This document shows, piece by piece, positions 11,605 to 21,700 of a DNA stretch of 64,000 nucleotides; the first letter of the stretch is position 1; each line of letters starts with the position of its first letter. The stretch is from Eonycteris spelaea. Lineage: Eukaryota; Chordata; Mammalia; Chiroptera; Pteropodidae. Location of the stretch: the NCBI GenBank assembly GCA_003508835.1, contig PUFA01000224.1, forward strand, positions 1,984,001-2,048,000, written 5' to 3'. The position numbers and the translations under genes are program-made. The notes under the pieces are model-generated. The model worked only from the letters and a program-made list of their open reading frames with translations. It had not been told where the DNA came from and ran no database searches.

Positions 11605-12560
11605 TGACAATTTGTTCGACAATTTATTCATCCAGCAAATGTTTACCAAGCACCGGCCACCAGCAGGTGCTATTTCAATCACTGGGATTCAGGGGCGCAC
11701 AAAGTCCTTGCCCTGAGGAGGGGCAGGAGTTACGTTTAAAGCAAGTGTGGCCGACAAAATACAGACACACAGTAGGTCGCTTGTGGATAAGTCTGGGGAG
11801 AAAGATAAAGTGGAATGGGAAGGTAAGGCTCTTTACGTAGGGTGGCCACGTTTCTAACAAAATGCCATTTGGAGAAAGCGAAGAGGGATCATGAGGACGT
11901 CGGGGGTTAAGGGGATCCAGGTGTCGGGCAACTGCAAGGACAAGGAGCATGCCTGGAGTGGAACAGGTCGGAGGGACAGGGCGGGCCCCATCACCTAGAC
12001 CCTCCGTCCTTCAGACGGGAGCGCTGGAGGTCAGGAGCAGAAGAGTCGAACCATCTGCCTTTGCATTCAGAAAGCCTCTCTCACGGCTGTTTGGAGAACG
12101 AGCTCCACCAGGCAGGTGGGGAGGCAGGAGGCCCAAGCGACAGCCCGAGTGAGACGCAGGTGACCTGGACCAGGGAAAATGCTGCCGAGCTGGTGAGAAA
12201 CAGTCCCGTCCGGACACACAGTAAAGAGGGAACCAACGGGCATCCCAGCACACTGGGGGATGAAAAAGATACAGAGGTCCTGGGTGCCTCCCGGGTTTTT
12301 GGCCTGGACAACTGAAAGGATGGAGGTGCCCTTCCTCAGACGACAGGAAAGACCGCAAGGAGAGCAGTGGAGGTGGAAACCGGGAGTTCATTTTTTTTGG
12401 CCACATGAGTTTGAGATGCCTATGAGGTACCCGAGTGAAAAGGGTGGATGTGGAGTTAGACCGACCCCTCTGGTGAGGGTCCGGTCTGAGGACAGGAACA
12501 AGAGAGGGGTCAGTGCAGAGGCAGATTTCAACTCCTGGTGACTGGGTGAGATCACCTGGG
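11605..12560 (-). mobile_element. L2-type LINE block, antisense
   Basis: It begins with the reverse L2 end 'ttcatccagcaaatgtttaccaagcacc', then 'cctgaggaggggcaggag'. It continues through 'tttttggcctggacaactgaaaggatggaggtgcc', 'catgagtttgagatgcctatgagg' and 'gggtgagatcacctggggg'. That order is shared by a long ancient mammalian repeat that I take to be L2. Decayed; the open frames inside it are shadows. Confidence 0.6.
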
Positions 12561-13329
12561 GGTGGACAGGGCTGCGCCCCGGGCCCTCCAGCGTCCCCTG
12601 GCCTGGGAGGAGAGGAGGGGCAGCCAGAGAATGGGAGAACCGGGAGGGCGGGGACTCGAAGCCCAGGGGCTGAGCACCCAGGCTGGGATCCGGGCCATCG
12701 CTAGGACCCTCTGTACCCAGGAGACTCCTGACACCCAGGAGGCCCTCAAGGCTTAACTGGCGATATTGAACGACGCCCAGCTACTGGAAGCAAACACGTG
12801 TAATTTAAACTGTCATTAAGCATTATTTCAAAGAGGGGACAAAAGCAAATGCTGCAGACAGAAATGAGAACTAGGGCCACCTCTGACAGGAATGCAAGTG
12901 GATTTCATTATAATTATGTCCCTGCTGTCACCCTGCACACCACCCTACTCCAACCCCACTCAGAGCCCTCTCTTGCACTGGCTCCAAGCACCTGTCTCCA
13001 TGATCTCTCGGGAAAAGGAAACAAGCAAAGGCTGTAGCACGATGACCTTGAGCAGGAGATGTTGCCAGCACACTGGGAGGTGATTAACCCTGATCCAGGG
13101 ACACTGGAAGGGTGACTGACACAGGCATCTGCAGGAACTGATGCCTTGACAGTGTACAAAGGGCGCCGCACATAGTTCTCATTTCTGCACTCCCAACGCC
13201 ACTGATTTCCATGATATGTTCTTGCGTTGGAAGGGACTGAGCCTCAGAGCATCGCTATGGCCATGCATGCCGCTCGGGGTTCGATGTTCCCATCTTTAAC
13301 CATCACGACAACGTTATGAGGCGCTGTCT
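12561..13329. other. Unique sequence, no gene recognised
   Basis: Weak L2-like similarity may continue at about 12960-13090. Otherwise nothing is recognised. Confidence 0.4.
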
Positions 13330-13478
13330 TCATCTCAGACAGGTTCGGTTCTCGGTGGCCAGTCTCACCATCCAATCCCAAAGCTCAGACTCTTTAGTGG
13401 TCCCTCCCCGCCCCACATATCCCTCCCCCGGTCCTTGCTCCCTCCCCCTCCCTCCCCAGCAGTGAAAGGCCCCCGTAC

Positions 13479-13764
13479 CGGTGATGGTGCAGGCATCCCG
13501 GTACCCTCTGCAGCTGGGAGCATCTTCCACAGCCTCGCTTACATAGTGCTCCTCAGGGATGCCCGGGCTGCAGTCTAGGACCGCATGGCTGCACACCTCC
13601 GAAGCGGGCACAGAGTTGGCCAAAGTGTCGTCGTGCAGAGCTGTGGCGTCCAGCTTGGCAAGTTTCACGGGGAGGTGCCCACTGCCATCGGGGGCCCCGC
13701 TGCTGGAGTCTGGCACAGTCGGGCGGACGGCCCCCAGGAGGTCTGGCACGCCAGCAGGGGCTTC
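13479..13764 (-). CDS. Candidate coding exon, function unknown
   Basis: On the minus strand one frame is open from just after a stop at 13767-13765 down to 13330, about 145 codons. Its first 95 or so residues look protein-like, for example VPDLLGAVRPTVPDS and PGIPEEHYVSEAVEDAPS. A plausible 5' splice site (G|GTACGG) lies at 13479/13478, after which composition becomes low-complexity. The 3' splice site is the weak point. The strong acceptor at about 13820 (TGTCTTTTCCAG) opens into a different frame that stops at about 13665, so this frame would need a poorer acceptor close to 13764-13745. I recognise no domain or family. Alternatives are a chance frame in GC-rich DNA, or a real exon damaged by an indel. 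Confidence 0.3.
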
Positions 13765-13779
13765 TTAACGGCGAATCTA

Positions 13780-14303
13780 TGAGACAATCCAGAGAGGGGA
13801 GCACGGTTACTTAGCGTCTGGAAAAGACAGACATAATCTTTAGAAGGGCCCCGAGATGATGTGAGTACAAGCTGCAAATTCTGAAGACTGCTTCCTTCAC
13901 ACCAAGGTATTATCAATCAAATGCCTCCGTTTCCGTAAAAGGACTGCAGCGAAGCTCCATCCAAATCATCAGGTATCGATACAGACCAATATACGGAGCA
14001 CATGGCTTCTTTTACTAACTGTCTGGAAACCTGCCTTGGAGCAGCACTAAGCGACTACCCTGGACCACAGCGAAAATGATGACCTCGTGCGTTTGTGGAA
14101 GACACACGTGGATCTATTTTTATGGGATTCGTATGTTTTTATGTGCACACTGAATTACGTAAGATGCAATGTTTCTCTTGAACCTTTTCAACCACAATAC
14201 ATTCCCAACTCTCCAGGAACTTTAAGGCATGCCCCTACCTTAAGCTACGGCAAGAAATTAGGGGACTCCCTTTAGGGAAATGATGACAACTAAGACTTAT
14301 TCC
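13780..14303. other. Unique sequence, nothing recognised
   Basis: No repeat family, RNA gene or exon is apparent, apart from the acceptor-like pyrimidine tract near 13820 on the minus strand. Confidence 0.4.
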
Positions 14304-14323
14304 AAAAAAAAAAAAAAAAAAAA
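14304..14323. repeat. Poly(A) run, 20 bases
   Basis: An uninterrupted A tract that may mark the end of a decayed retrocopy to its left, though none is recognised. Confidence 0.9.
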
Positions 14324-14399
14324 TCTCAGGAAAACCAGCTCATTCACAGGCTCTGGGAGATCCAAGGACAGCAGGTGAAGACTCTAGGAAGCCTGAGCA

Positions 14400-14740
14400 A
14401 CATTCTTTAGCACAATGGTACTCAAAGTTGTGGCCTGACAACCCCAGTTCAAAAGGTCCATTAGGTCAAAGTGACTTTCTAAGGGACTTTTGTTCTCATT
14501 CTCTCGTGGATGTACAATGGAGTTTTCCAGACACGGCATGACTTGTGATGGTGCCCTTGCTCTGAGGCTACTTAACAGAACGAGGAGGACTTCTGTTTCC
14601 TTGTGGTTTGAAAATCTTCTGTTTTGATTTCTAATACAATACATGTGAATCAACATAACACACAGCAACAAAAGCTCTTTGGGATCCTCAATAATCTTTA
14701 AGGGGTCCTGAGACCCAGAAAGTTTGAGAAATTACTTCCC
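14400..14740 (+). mobile_element. hAT-type DNA transposon remnant
   Basis: It opens with 'tactcaaagttgtggcc' and closes with 'aaggggtcctgagacccagaaagtttgagaa', the inverted end typical of ancient non-autonomous hAT elements in mammals. No transposase frame is left. The exact family is uncertain. Confidence 0.6.
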
Positions 14741-15065
14741 TGGTGCATGATGCATTTACAGTTCATTTTTTGAAATAAGAAAACAAAAAGAGGTTTTCTT
14801 TTTTGTTTGTTTTGACATAGTGTAGTCAGTCTGAAAGAAAACTACAGCCCCGAATCCGTAACATTTTCCCTCAGTAAAGGTTATTTGCTGAAATGGAATT
14901 CAGCTTAGTTGATGAACTCCCTGCCCTCATTAAAATGAATGAACATGTAAATATAAGACAGGAAGGGGGTGGGGAAGCCTGTATATCCCAGGTGAAAATG
15001 AAAGATACAGAGAGATAAAACAGGACTGTAAGAGCTAGTCAGTGATTGACTAGACAAATGGCTCA

Positions 15066-15139
15066 GCCATGGATGGATGGATGGAAGGAAGGAAGGAAGG
15101 AAGGAAGGAAGGAAGGAAGGAAGGAAGGAAGGAAGGAAG
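15066..15139. repeat. (GGAT)n/(GGAA)n microsatellite
   Basis: A few ATGG units change into about 14 uninterrupted GGAA units. GGAA arrays contain ETS-factor core motifs, but nothing here shows use. Confidence 0.97.
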
Positions 15140-15589
15140 TCTAGACTTCCCAAGCAGAAAAACACTGTGAGTGTCAGAGGCCTGGGGAGGTTGCAAGACC
15201 TCCAGAAATGAACCAGTGAACCAATCAAGCTATTGTGATGTGCAAAGACAACAGAAAGACACTGTTAGATATGCAAAAAGATTAAAGACCCCACACTGGG
15301 AAAACCTCCAGGTATGTCTACTGACCAGGCCTTGGGGCTCTCACTAAGGTACAGAACTCAGGTGACGAAGACATTTGCTAAAGTAAGAATGGCAGGGACC
15401 AAGCAGGAACACTTAGAATTAATGCCCAAAAATGTGCATGACTCACAAACCTGGAGCAAATAGCCCAAAAGAAAAAAAAAATGGGCAAAGGATACAAAGA
15501 TTTTCTCTCATCAAAATCATTTACCATTCTCCTCCCCCACCAAAAAAAATACATGAACACCAAACAGTTTAAGGAAACTTAATGTCATC

Positions 15590-15925
15590 AAAAAATTATC
15601 TGTATCAGATTGACAAAGATATAAAAATTAATTTGGCAAGAGTTTTAAGGAACTCATAGTTTTATCCATTACTTGGGGCGAGGGGCTGGTAATAAATTCA
15701 GGGCAGCCTGGCTAAATGAATGTGGCTCTTTGGCCTGAGTACGCGTGGGCCAAGGTCCCTTATCACAGTGAAACGCTAAGAACAACCTAACGTGCCACAG
15801 GCCGATCGAGTCAGTTAAGATTCAGCCACGACACATCAGCTATGCAGCTGTGAAAAGGAAGCTTCAGAGCAGGTGTGAATTTATGACACAGAGAGACGTT
15901 AGATCATGAACAGGGGACTTCAAAG
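15590..15925 (+). mobile_element. Probable old L1 fragment
   Basis: 'gtatcagattgacaaagatataaaaatt' and 'cagctatgcagctgtgaaaagg' resemble the 3' part of very old L1 copies. Weak similarity; the sequence to its left (15240-15590) may belong too. Confidence 0.4.
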
Positions 15926-16609
15926 GGTTTTAAAACCATTAACGCCAACCCTCACCTAGGCTGTACTTTTGTGCATGCTCTGAGATCCTCACGCAGAAGT
16001 TTGAGATATACTTCCTCCCCTTGCAAAATGCCATCATTCTACTCAAAACTAGAAAATTTCCATTCAAATAGATGTGATTCTTTTCTTTAAATGAAGGATC
16101 TAAAACTGAAGCATTTCTTAAAGAGGACTTCAGGCATGGATTGATTAGGCTTTCTTTTTTATCTACTATAAGGTGAGGGTTCGCCTGAACCCTGGTCACT
16201 AACCTTACATCACTACTGCCCTTCCTCCTAATTGCTTTGCTTCAGTTTACAGTTGTTATACACACTTAACCCAGAAACATATTGTTCTAAAATAAATAGT
16301 TCAAGTAAGTGTAAACACTTCCTAAAAAAAAAACACGGGGAGACCTCAACAAATACTCACTAGAGCTTTAAGAGAGAACCAACCGCAAGTGTTTTGAAGT
16401 CCAAAGTATACTTTCTATGCGCAACTAGGCAAAGCCTCAAACCTTGAAAGGCCCCTCTTTCATTAAAAAGTAGAAGTACTCCAATTTATTCTCTCATTCC
16501 AAACCCCAGTAAAAATACTTACGTACACAGGTGTGTGCGTCCCTATGTGTGCCACACTCGAGGTACATTGTGTCCCGTGCCTGGTGAATTTTAATGCGCG
16601 CGTGACTTT
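15926..16609. other. Unique AT-rich sequence, nothing recognised
   Basis: No feature beyond short A runs is apparent. Confidence 0.4.
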
Positions 16610-16662
16610 TATTTTTTATTTATTTATTTTTTTGGCAAAGAATAGTTTTGTTTTATTGTGGT

Positions 16663-16699
<37 letters not shown>

Positions 16700-17035
16700 A
16701 CGTACCATTTTTAAGCGTATAGCTCAGTAGTGTTCAGTACAGTCATGTCATTGAGTGCACAGTTCTTTTCCTCTTGCAAAACCGGAACTCTGCACCCATG
16801 AAACAACTCCCCACGTCCCCTCCGGCTGGCTTCGGGTGTCCTCCATTCTCCTTTCCCTCTCTGGGACATCACTGCTCTAAGTGCCTCATAGGAATGGACG
16901 CAGACTGCTTTTGTCTTCTGTGTCTGGCTTGTTTTACATAGTACCATCCTCGAGGTTCGTCCGTATGATAGCCTAAATCAGACTTTCATGCCTTTTTGAC
17001 ACTTGAATAATACTCCATTGCACTGAGAAGCCCCT
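16610..17035 (-). mobile_element. L1 3' end, antisense, with internal (CA)n
   Basis: The reverse of an old L1 3' region, including 'gtatagctcagtagtgttcagta' and 'gcctttttgacacttgaataatactccatt'. A (CA)n array at about 16669-16698 has grown inside it. Non-coding. Confidence 0.75.
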
Positions 17036-17159
17036 CTTGAAAAGACCCATCTTTAGCCCATTAAAATCAAGTGCGAAACAACCTAAATTTCTATCAATAC
17101 AAAAAAGAAAAGAATAAATAAAAAGGCCTATCCCGACCACTAAATTCTCTCAAATGAGA

Positions 17160-17525
17160 TACTCCACATAGGCAGTTACCTCTGTGCCAGGCACATAGCA
17201 TATCTCAAAATAATCATTGTCGCTGACGTTATAATTTCCAGGTCCTTAGAACCAGATCCCTTTCTTGGTTCTACCCTAAGATGCATGTGCCAGCATTTCT
17301 GAACTGCTTTGACCGTGAAACCTTTCTCCCTGGGAGACCTAGTCACGTGGCATTTACTCCATGGAGGATGCTTCGGGAAGAGCTCTCTGTAGCTGGCATG
17401 ACCTGCCTGCCTTCATCGGTGCGTGTCAGCACTCATCTCTCCCACAAGCTGTGAGCGCCTTGGAGGCGTGGGCTGGTCCTGGCACCTGTTTGGGGACTAA
17501 GTAAATACTGCAGAATAAACAACAA
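17160..17525 (+). repeat. MIR and L2 tail fragments
   Basis: 'gtgccaggcacatagcatatctcaaaataatc' is MIR-like (about 17160-17240). 'cacaagctgtgagcgccttgg' followed by 'ggggactaagtaaatactgcag' fits an L2 3' end (about 17400-17520). Both are diverged. Confidence 0.45.
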
Positions 17526-17629
17526 TGAACAAAAGGAGGGGTTTCGTGACTGAGGATCGCCTGAAGCTACAAGGCTGTGTCAGTGCTTCGGAAACTCCAT
17601 CGGCCACCACCGGCTGCCACCATCTCTTT

Positions 17630-17772
17630 CTCGGCTGGGCACTGTCTCGGTTGGGTACTGTTACCAGCCCCACTTTACAGTTGAAGAGAAAAATGCTCAG
17701 AGAGCTTCCGTCAGTCCCCGAAGGTCACAGGGCCAGCAAAAGAGGGAAACCTGGTCTGAACTGAGACAGGCG
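17630..17772 (-). repeat. MIR SINE, antisense
   Basis: 'ccccactttacagttgaagagaaa', then 'ccgaaggtcacagggccagc' and 'gaaacctggtctgaact' is the MIR core in reverse. Confidence 0.75.
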
Positions 17773-18984
17773 ATGGGACCCCAACGCGCAGACAGTTCTT
17801 GGCTTATTCCTGGTCACTTGCCAAGCGTCTCTGGCTTCCCCTCACTTTACCATGCGCGGGCAATTCTGAGGCTCCACACAGGGTTCAGGAACAAAGAGGC
17901 AGCAGCCCTGGTCGCTCTGTGGCTCCAGCAAACCCTGGCGGACCAAGCAAAAGGCTCCTTTCAGGCAGAGGGAACAAACAGAGGCTGAAGCAGAGTGAGG
18001 GTGGATGGCCCTGGCAATGAAAGCGCCTCTGTTTCACTTTCTGAGTTCTGCTGGGAAGCCTGCGGGAAGGAGGGATTCTTCTTAGCAGAGGAGTGAGAAA
18101 TTCTGCAACCTGGTCCATTTTTTTTTTTTTTTTCAGCAAAAGAGGTGCCAGGAAAAGAAGCAGGAGAAAAGTACACACGGAGGCTGCTTTGCATTCGGGT
18201 GAAAGAATCCTCCTGCCTGGAGCCCTGGGCCCTGAGCCCAGGTCGCCTGCCTTACTCTCCTCAGCCCGTGGTCAATGGTTCCAGGGCCCGGCTGTCAGAG
18301 AGTGCTGGACAGGCTGCTCAAGTTGATTCCAGTCTGCTGCTGAATTTGACTTTCCTGACACACTATAGTGTGCAAGTAAGCTCCTACGACCTCCCTGTCC
18401 AGCCTGGGATTTTTGGGGCTCGGACCTTGAACTAAAACCCAAAGAACTATGTGGTACTGAGGAGAAGGTGTCGCACCTCTGGCCTGAGACGCCTCATCCG
18501 GACAAGGAAGGGACAGCCAGCGTCAGCAAGCCAGCTGCCTTGCAGCTAAGACAAACCAGGAACCCCAAAAGCAGGCGCAGAGGAGTGGAGGAAGGGCTTC
18601 TGCGTCCTCGTCAGCCCTTCCCCAGGTCCCCAACGTTATTAGCATAAACCCTCTCCCACCCACATCCGGTGTGGACACAAGTCACCTATTTCCCACAGGC
18701 TAACAGAGGAGCCTCCTCCACAACATACTCAGGGGCCGTCAGGAGAAACCCAGAGCCAGGCTCCAGGTTGGAGGCCCAACAGGTAACAAGTTGAAGCTGG
18801 TGCCGGGTGACCCCTCCGTGGCCAGCCGGGGACCTGAGCTTTCAAAGGCTCCTTTTTCTGGGCAGAGGCATCCAAGAAATTTGTGGACTGTGACTTACTG
18901 CCACAGTTCAGCAATCCTGAACAAACAGGTCCAAGTACAGTAAAAGTTTTCGAAAGGGGACAAACTGTTCACCAGGATTTTATC
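17773..18984. other. Unique sequence with possible L2 debris, no gene
   Basis: About 17930-18010 resembles an internal L2 segment ('caggcagagggaacaaacag'). A T15 run at 18119 onward precedes CAG, which mimics a splice acceptor but opens no supported exon. Nothing else is recognised. Confidence 0.4.
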
Positions 18985-19565
18985 AGTCCTCTATTGCTGC
19001 TGTGACAAATTGCCACCAATTTAGTGCCTTGAAATAACACCCATTTGTCAACTCACAGTTCTATAGGTTAGCAATCTGGTTTGAAGGCTCAGCAGGGCTA
19101 TACTCCTCCCTGGAGCTCTGGGGAAGGATCTGTATTCGAGCTTACATGAGCTGTTGGCCAAAGACGGTTTCCTGTGGCCGCAGGACTGAGATCCCCGTTT
19201 CCCTGCGGGGGCCGGTCTTTGTTCCTGGAGGTAGCTCATAGGCAGCTGTTCGGGCCTCTCTCCATTCCCCACCTGTGACCCCACATCCCAGAGCCGCACG
19301 GTGTGCAAGTCCTGCTCACACTTGGAACTATCTTCTTCTCCTGCTCCAGCTTCCAGCCTCCTCTTCTGTCTTTTCTGTTTTGAAGGGCTCGTGTGATTAC
19401 ACTCATCATCCAGGATAATCCCCCTATCTTCCCGTCACGTAATCAGTAACCTTAATTCTATCTACAAAGTCCCTTGTAACAATCCCTAGAGTAGGGTTTG
19501 ACTGATTAACCAGTGGACAGGCACAGGTGTCTTGAGGAAATGACTTCAGAATTCTGCCTCCCACA
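18985..19565 (-). repeat. MLT1-type (MaLR) LTR, antisense
   Basis: It begins 'tcagtcctctattgctgctgtgacaaattgccaccaa' and continues 'actcacagttctataggtt'. It ends with the reverse of the LTR start near 'gaattctgcctcccacaat'. The layout is that of a MaLR LTR read backwards. No internal region remains. Confidence 0.65.
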
Positions 19566-19603
19566 ATTGCCTTAGGTTCTGAAGACACGGTACACCTCAG
19601 GAG

Positions 19604-19619
19604 CCCCCCCCCCCCCCCC
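19604..19619. repeat. C16 homopolymer
   Basis: Sixteen consecutive C, followed by G. Runs of this length are slippage-prone and often mis-sequenced, so the length should be treated with caution. Confidence 0.9.
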
Positions 19620-19649
19620 GATGGTGCCCCAAGCCAGAGCGGCCCACAG

Positions 19650-19810
19650 CCGCAGAGGAAGATGATTACGATCCAACATGGGACCAGAGAGGCCCGAGTT
19701 TAAGCCCAGCTCAGCCTCCGCTCACTGACCACAGCCCTTGGTCGGTTCCAATATGTCTCTCATCCGTAAAACGTGGGTACCACCAACTGGTTGTCAAGTT
19801 TCTGGCAAAA
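19650..19810 (+). repeat. MIR SINE, sense
   Basis: 'cccgagtttaagcccagctcagcctccgctcactgacc' and 'tctctcatccgtaaaacgtggg' follow the MIR order. Confidence 0.65.
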
Positions 19811-20239
19811 GCGGTTACAGGGAAAGCAGATGGCCTGCCAGGCCTAGGTCATACGTGGTCCGTGAATCGAGTCTCGAGACCTGCCTTTGGGACCATAAGC
19901 ATGTAGCACCTGAACACTCACACCGGAGGCACGTTTTCAACACGTTACTTCTTGCAGACGGCGGGTGGGTCCTAAGGGAAATGAGCCGCTCGGCACCCGG
20001 GCGAGTACTCCAGGACCCTGACACCTGCTGGAGGCTGACTCATTCACGAAGCGCCTTGGCTAAGGTGTAGACAGCGCGGGGTCTGTCTCCCTGCGGTCTA
20101 GCCGAGGCCGTTCGCTTTCTTGCCATCTTATAGCCACTTCCCTGAGCAAACCGCTGCCTGCTTCGAAGGAGATGAAACCTTCACGGCTGTGGCAAGCGCA
20201 GACAGCCCCAGCTCTCCTGTCGTCGTAAGATGAGCTACA
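19811..20239. other. GC-rich unique DNA with scattered CpGs, no gene
   Basis: CpG pairs are relatively frequent at about 19940-20260 without reaching an obvious island. A 110-codon plus frame at 19738-20070 starts in the MIR and is not supported. Confidence 0.4.
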
Positions 20240-20400
20240 GGTCCGGCGCGAGGCTTAGTAATGTCCATGTGTGACCTCGTTTAAGGCTCGCCAGCTATAA
20301 AGTAATTCCAGGATCTGCTGTTTACAAGAGAGGAACAGGCTGAGAGAGATTAAATAACTTGCCCAGGATTAGAACCTAGATTTGAATGGCTCCAAAGATA
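20240..20400 (-). repeat. MIR SINE, antisense
   Basis: 'gaggaacaggctgagagagattaaataacttgcccagg' followed by 'gaacctagatttgaatgg' is the MIR core in reverse. Confidence 0.75.
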
Positions 20401-21417
20401 GTTGTGAATAACACTGTACTTAAAGATGCTCACGGTCCAGGGGGGAATCATATTCCATAGGATCCTGGACCATGGATTATTCTCCTACATCTGTCCACTG
20501 TCTCTCAAAATAACCCTCCTGCCATAACAGGGGCAAATGAACTCGATAGCAAGACCCCACGCAGACCACTCGTGTCCACAGAACAGCTATGCATACCGCA
20601 GCCAGCCCAGAGGTGGGATCTGCCCTCGGGGGCCGTGCTGGGCTGGCGGGTGGGCGGCTGACGGGCCACCCTGCAGGTCTGCCCCTCCCCTTCTCCACCA
20701 GGTCACTCTCCTCCCTCATCTGACCTTTCTGGCGGTCCCATCGGTCCAGGCCAGTTCCTTAAATAACTGGACAAGTGGCTAAGGAGTGGAAAACAGCCCA
20801 GAAAAGTGGAAGAGCTGGGGAATGCGAAGATGAGCTGCAGTTTTGCAGCGATGGTATCGGGCGGAGAGAGAGCAAGGCCGCCAAGGAGCAGCCACCGGCC
20901 CTGCAGGACACTGCAGCCCCCGACAGGCGTTCACGCGCCTGGTGCCCACGGTCCCGGAAAACAACTCTCCGCCGTGGCTTGGTGAAACCGTTCTCATTTG
21001 GTGAGGCAGGGGCGAGGGAAGGTGAAGAGACCGGCGCCAGGTTTTACCGCAGACAATGCCAGAAGCGGGGAGGGGCAGCATCTGTTCCCTCACAACCTCT
21101 ACCTGTTGCTCCACCACACTACAGCCTGAGAAGGTCAGAACACCACTGGGGTAACAAAGGCACAGGAAACAAGACGCCATACAATCCAAAGGACACGACG
21201 GTCAGGGCATCTCGTGAACTCCTCTGAGGTCCCCATGACCCCGTCGTGTAAATGAGGCCGGCATGGCTGGGGACAGCAAGCAGATGCTGTCCCGAGGGTG
21301 ACTGAAGGCGCGGGGTGGGGGCTGCGCTTGTGCTCCCATCGCCTGTGTCTTTCCTCCCTCGCTCGCTTCCCACACCCTCCTGTCCACACTCACACAGACG
21401 CACACACGGGCGCGCGT

Positions 21418-21418
<1 letters not shown>
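20401..21418. other. GC-rich unique DNA, no supported gene
   Basis: It contains a 150-codon plus frame (20775-21227) and overlapping minus frames of 136 and 152 codons. Three conflicting long frames in GC-rich DNA suggest low stop density rather than a gene. No domain or splice structure was recognised. Confidence 0.4.

Positions 21419-21462
<44 letters not shown>
21419..21462. repeat. (CA)n microsatellite
   Basis: About 22 uninterrupted CA units, preceded by a short CG/TG transition. A second, shorter CA run lies at about 21682-21700. Confidence 0.97.
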
Positions 21463-21463
<1 letters not shown>

Positions 21464-21700
21464 CAGAAATGCCATTGTTAAGGCCATACTGTTCTCTGGC
21501 TCTGAAGAAAGTGAATCCACAAAAATAGTTTTATTCCTTTTTTCTTTCTTTCTTTTTTTTAAAAAATCAAGAATCATTCAAAGAAAATTCCATAATTCAG
21601 GGCAACTGGAGAAAAATGAGCCCGAGCCAGTGGAGTCCCCAAACTCAGCCTTTTCTTTTCTAAACCTTGCACACACCAAACAGACACACACACACACACA

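Noticed and set aside
13665..13916. 83-codon minus frame entered from the strong acceptor at about 13820
   Set aside because: It stops after about 50 codons from the acceptor and its text looks less protein-like than the alternative frame. It is kept only as context for the 13.3-13.8 kb candidate.
18119..18137. T-run followed by CAG as a splice acceptor
   Set aside because: No open frame of useful length or donor follows. A T-homopolymer next to CAG is common by chance.
20775..21227. 150-codon plus-strand open frame
   Set aside because: Two minus-strand frames of similar length overlap it. GC-rich composition explains the lack of stops, and no family is recognisable.
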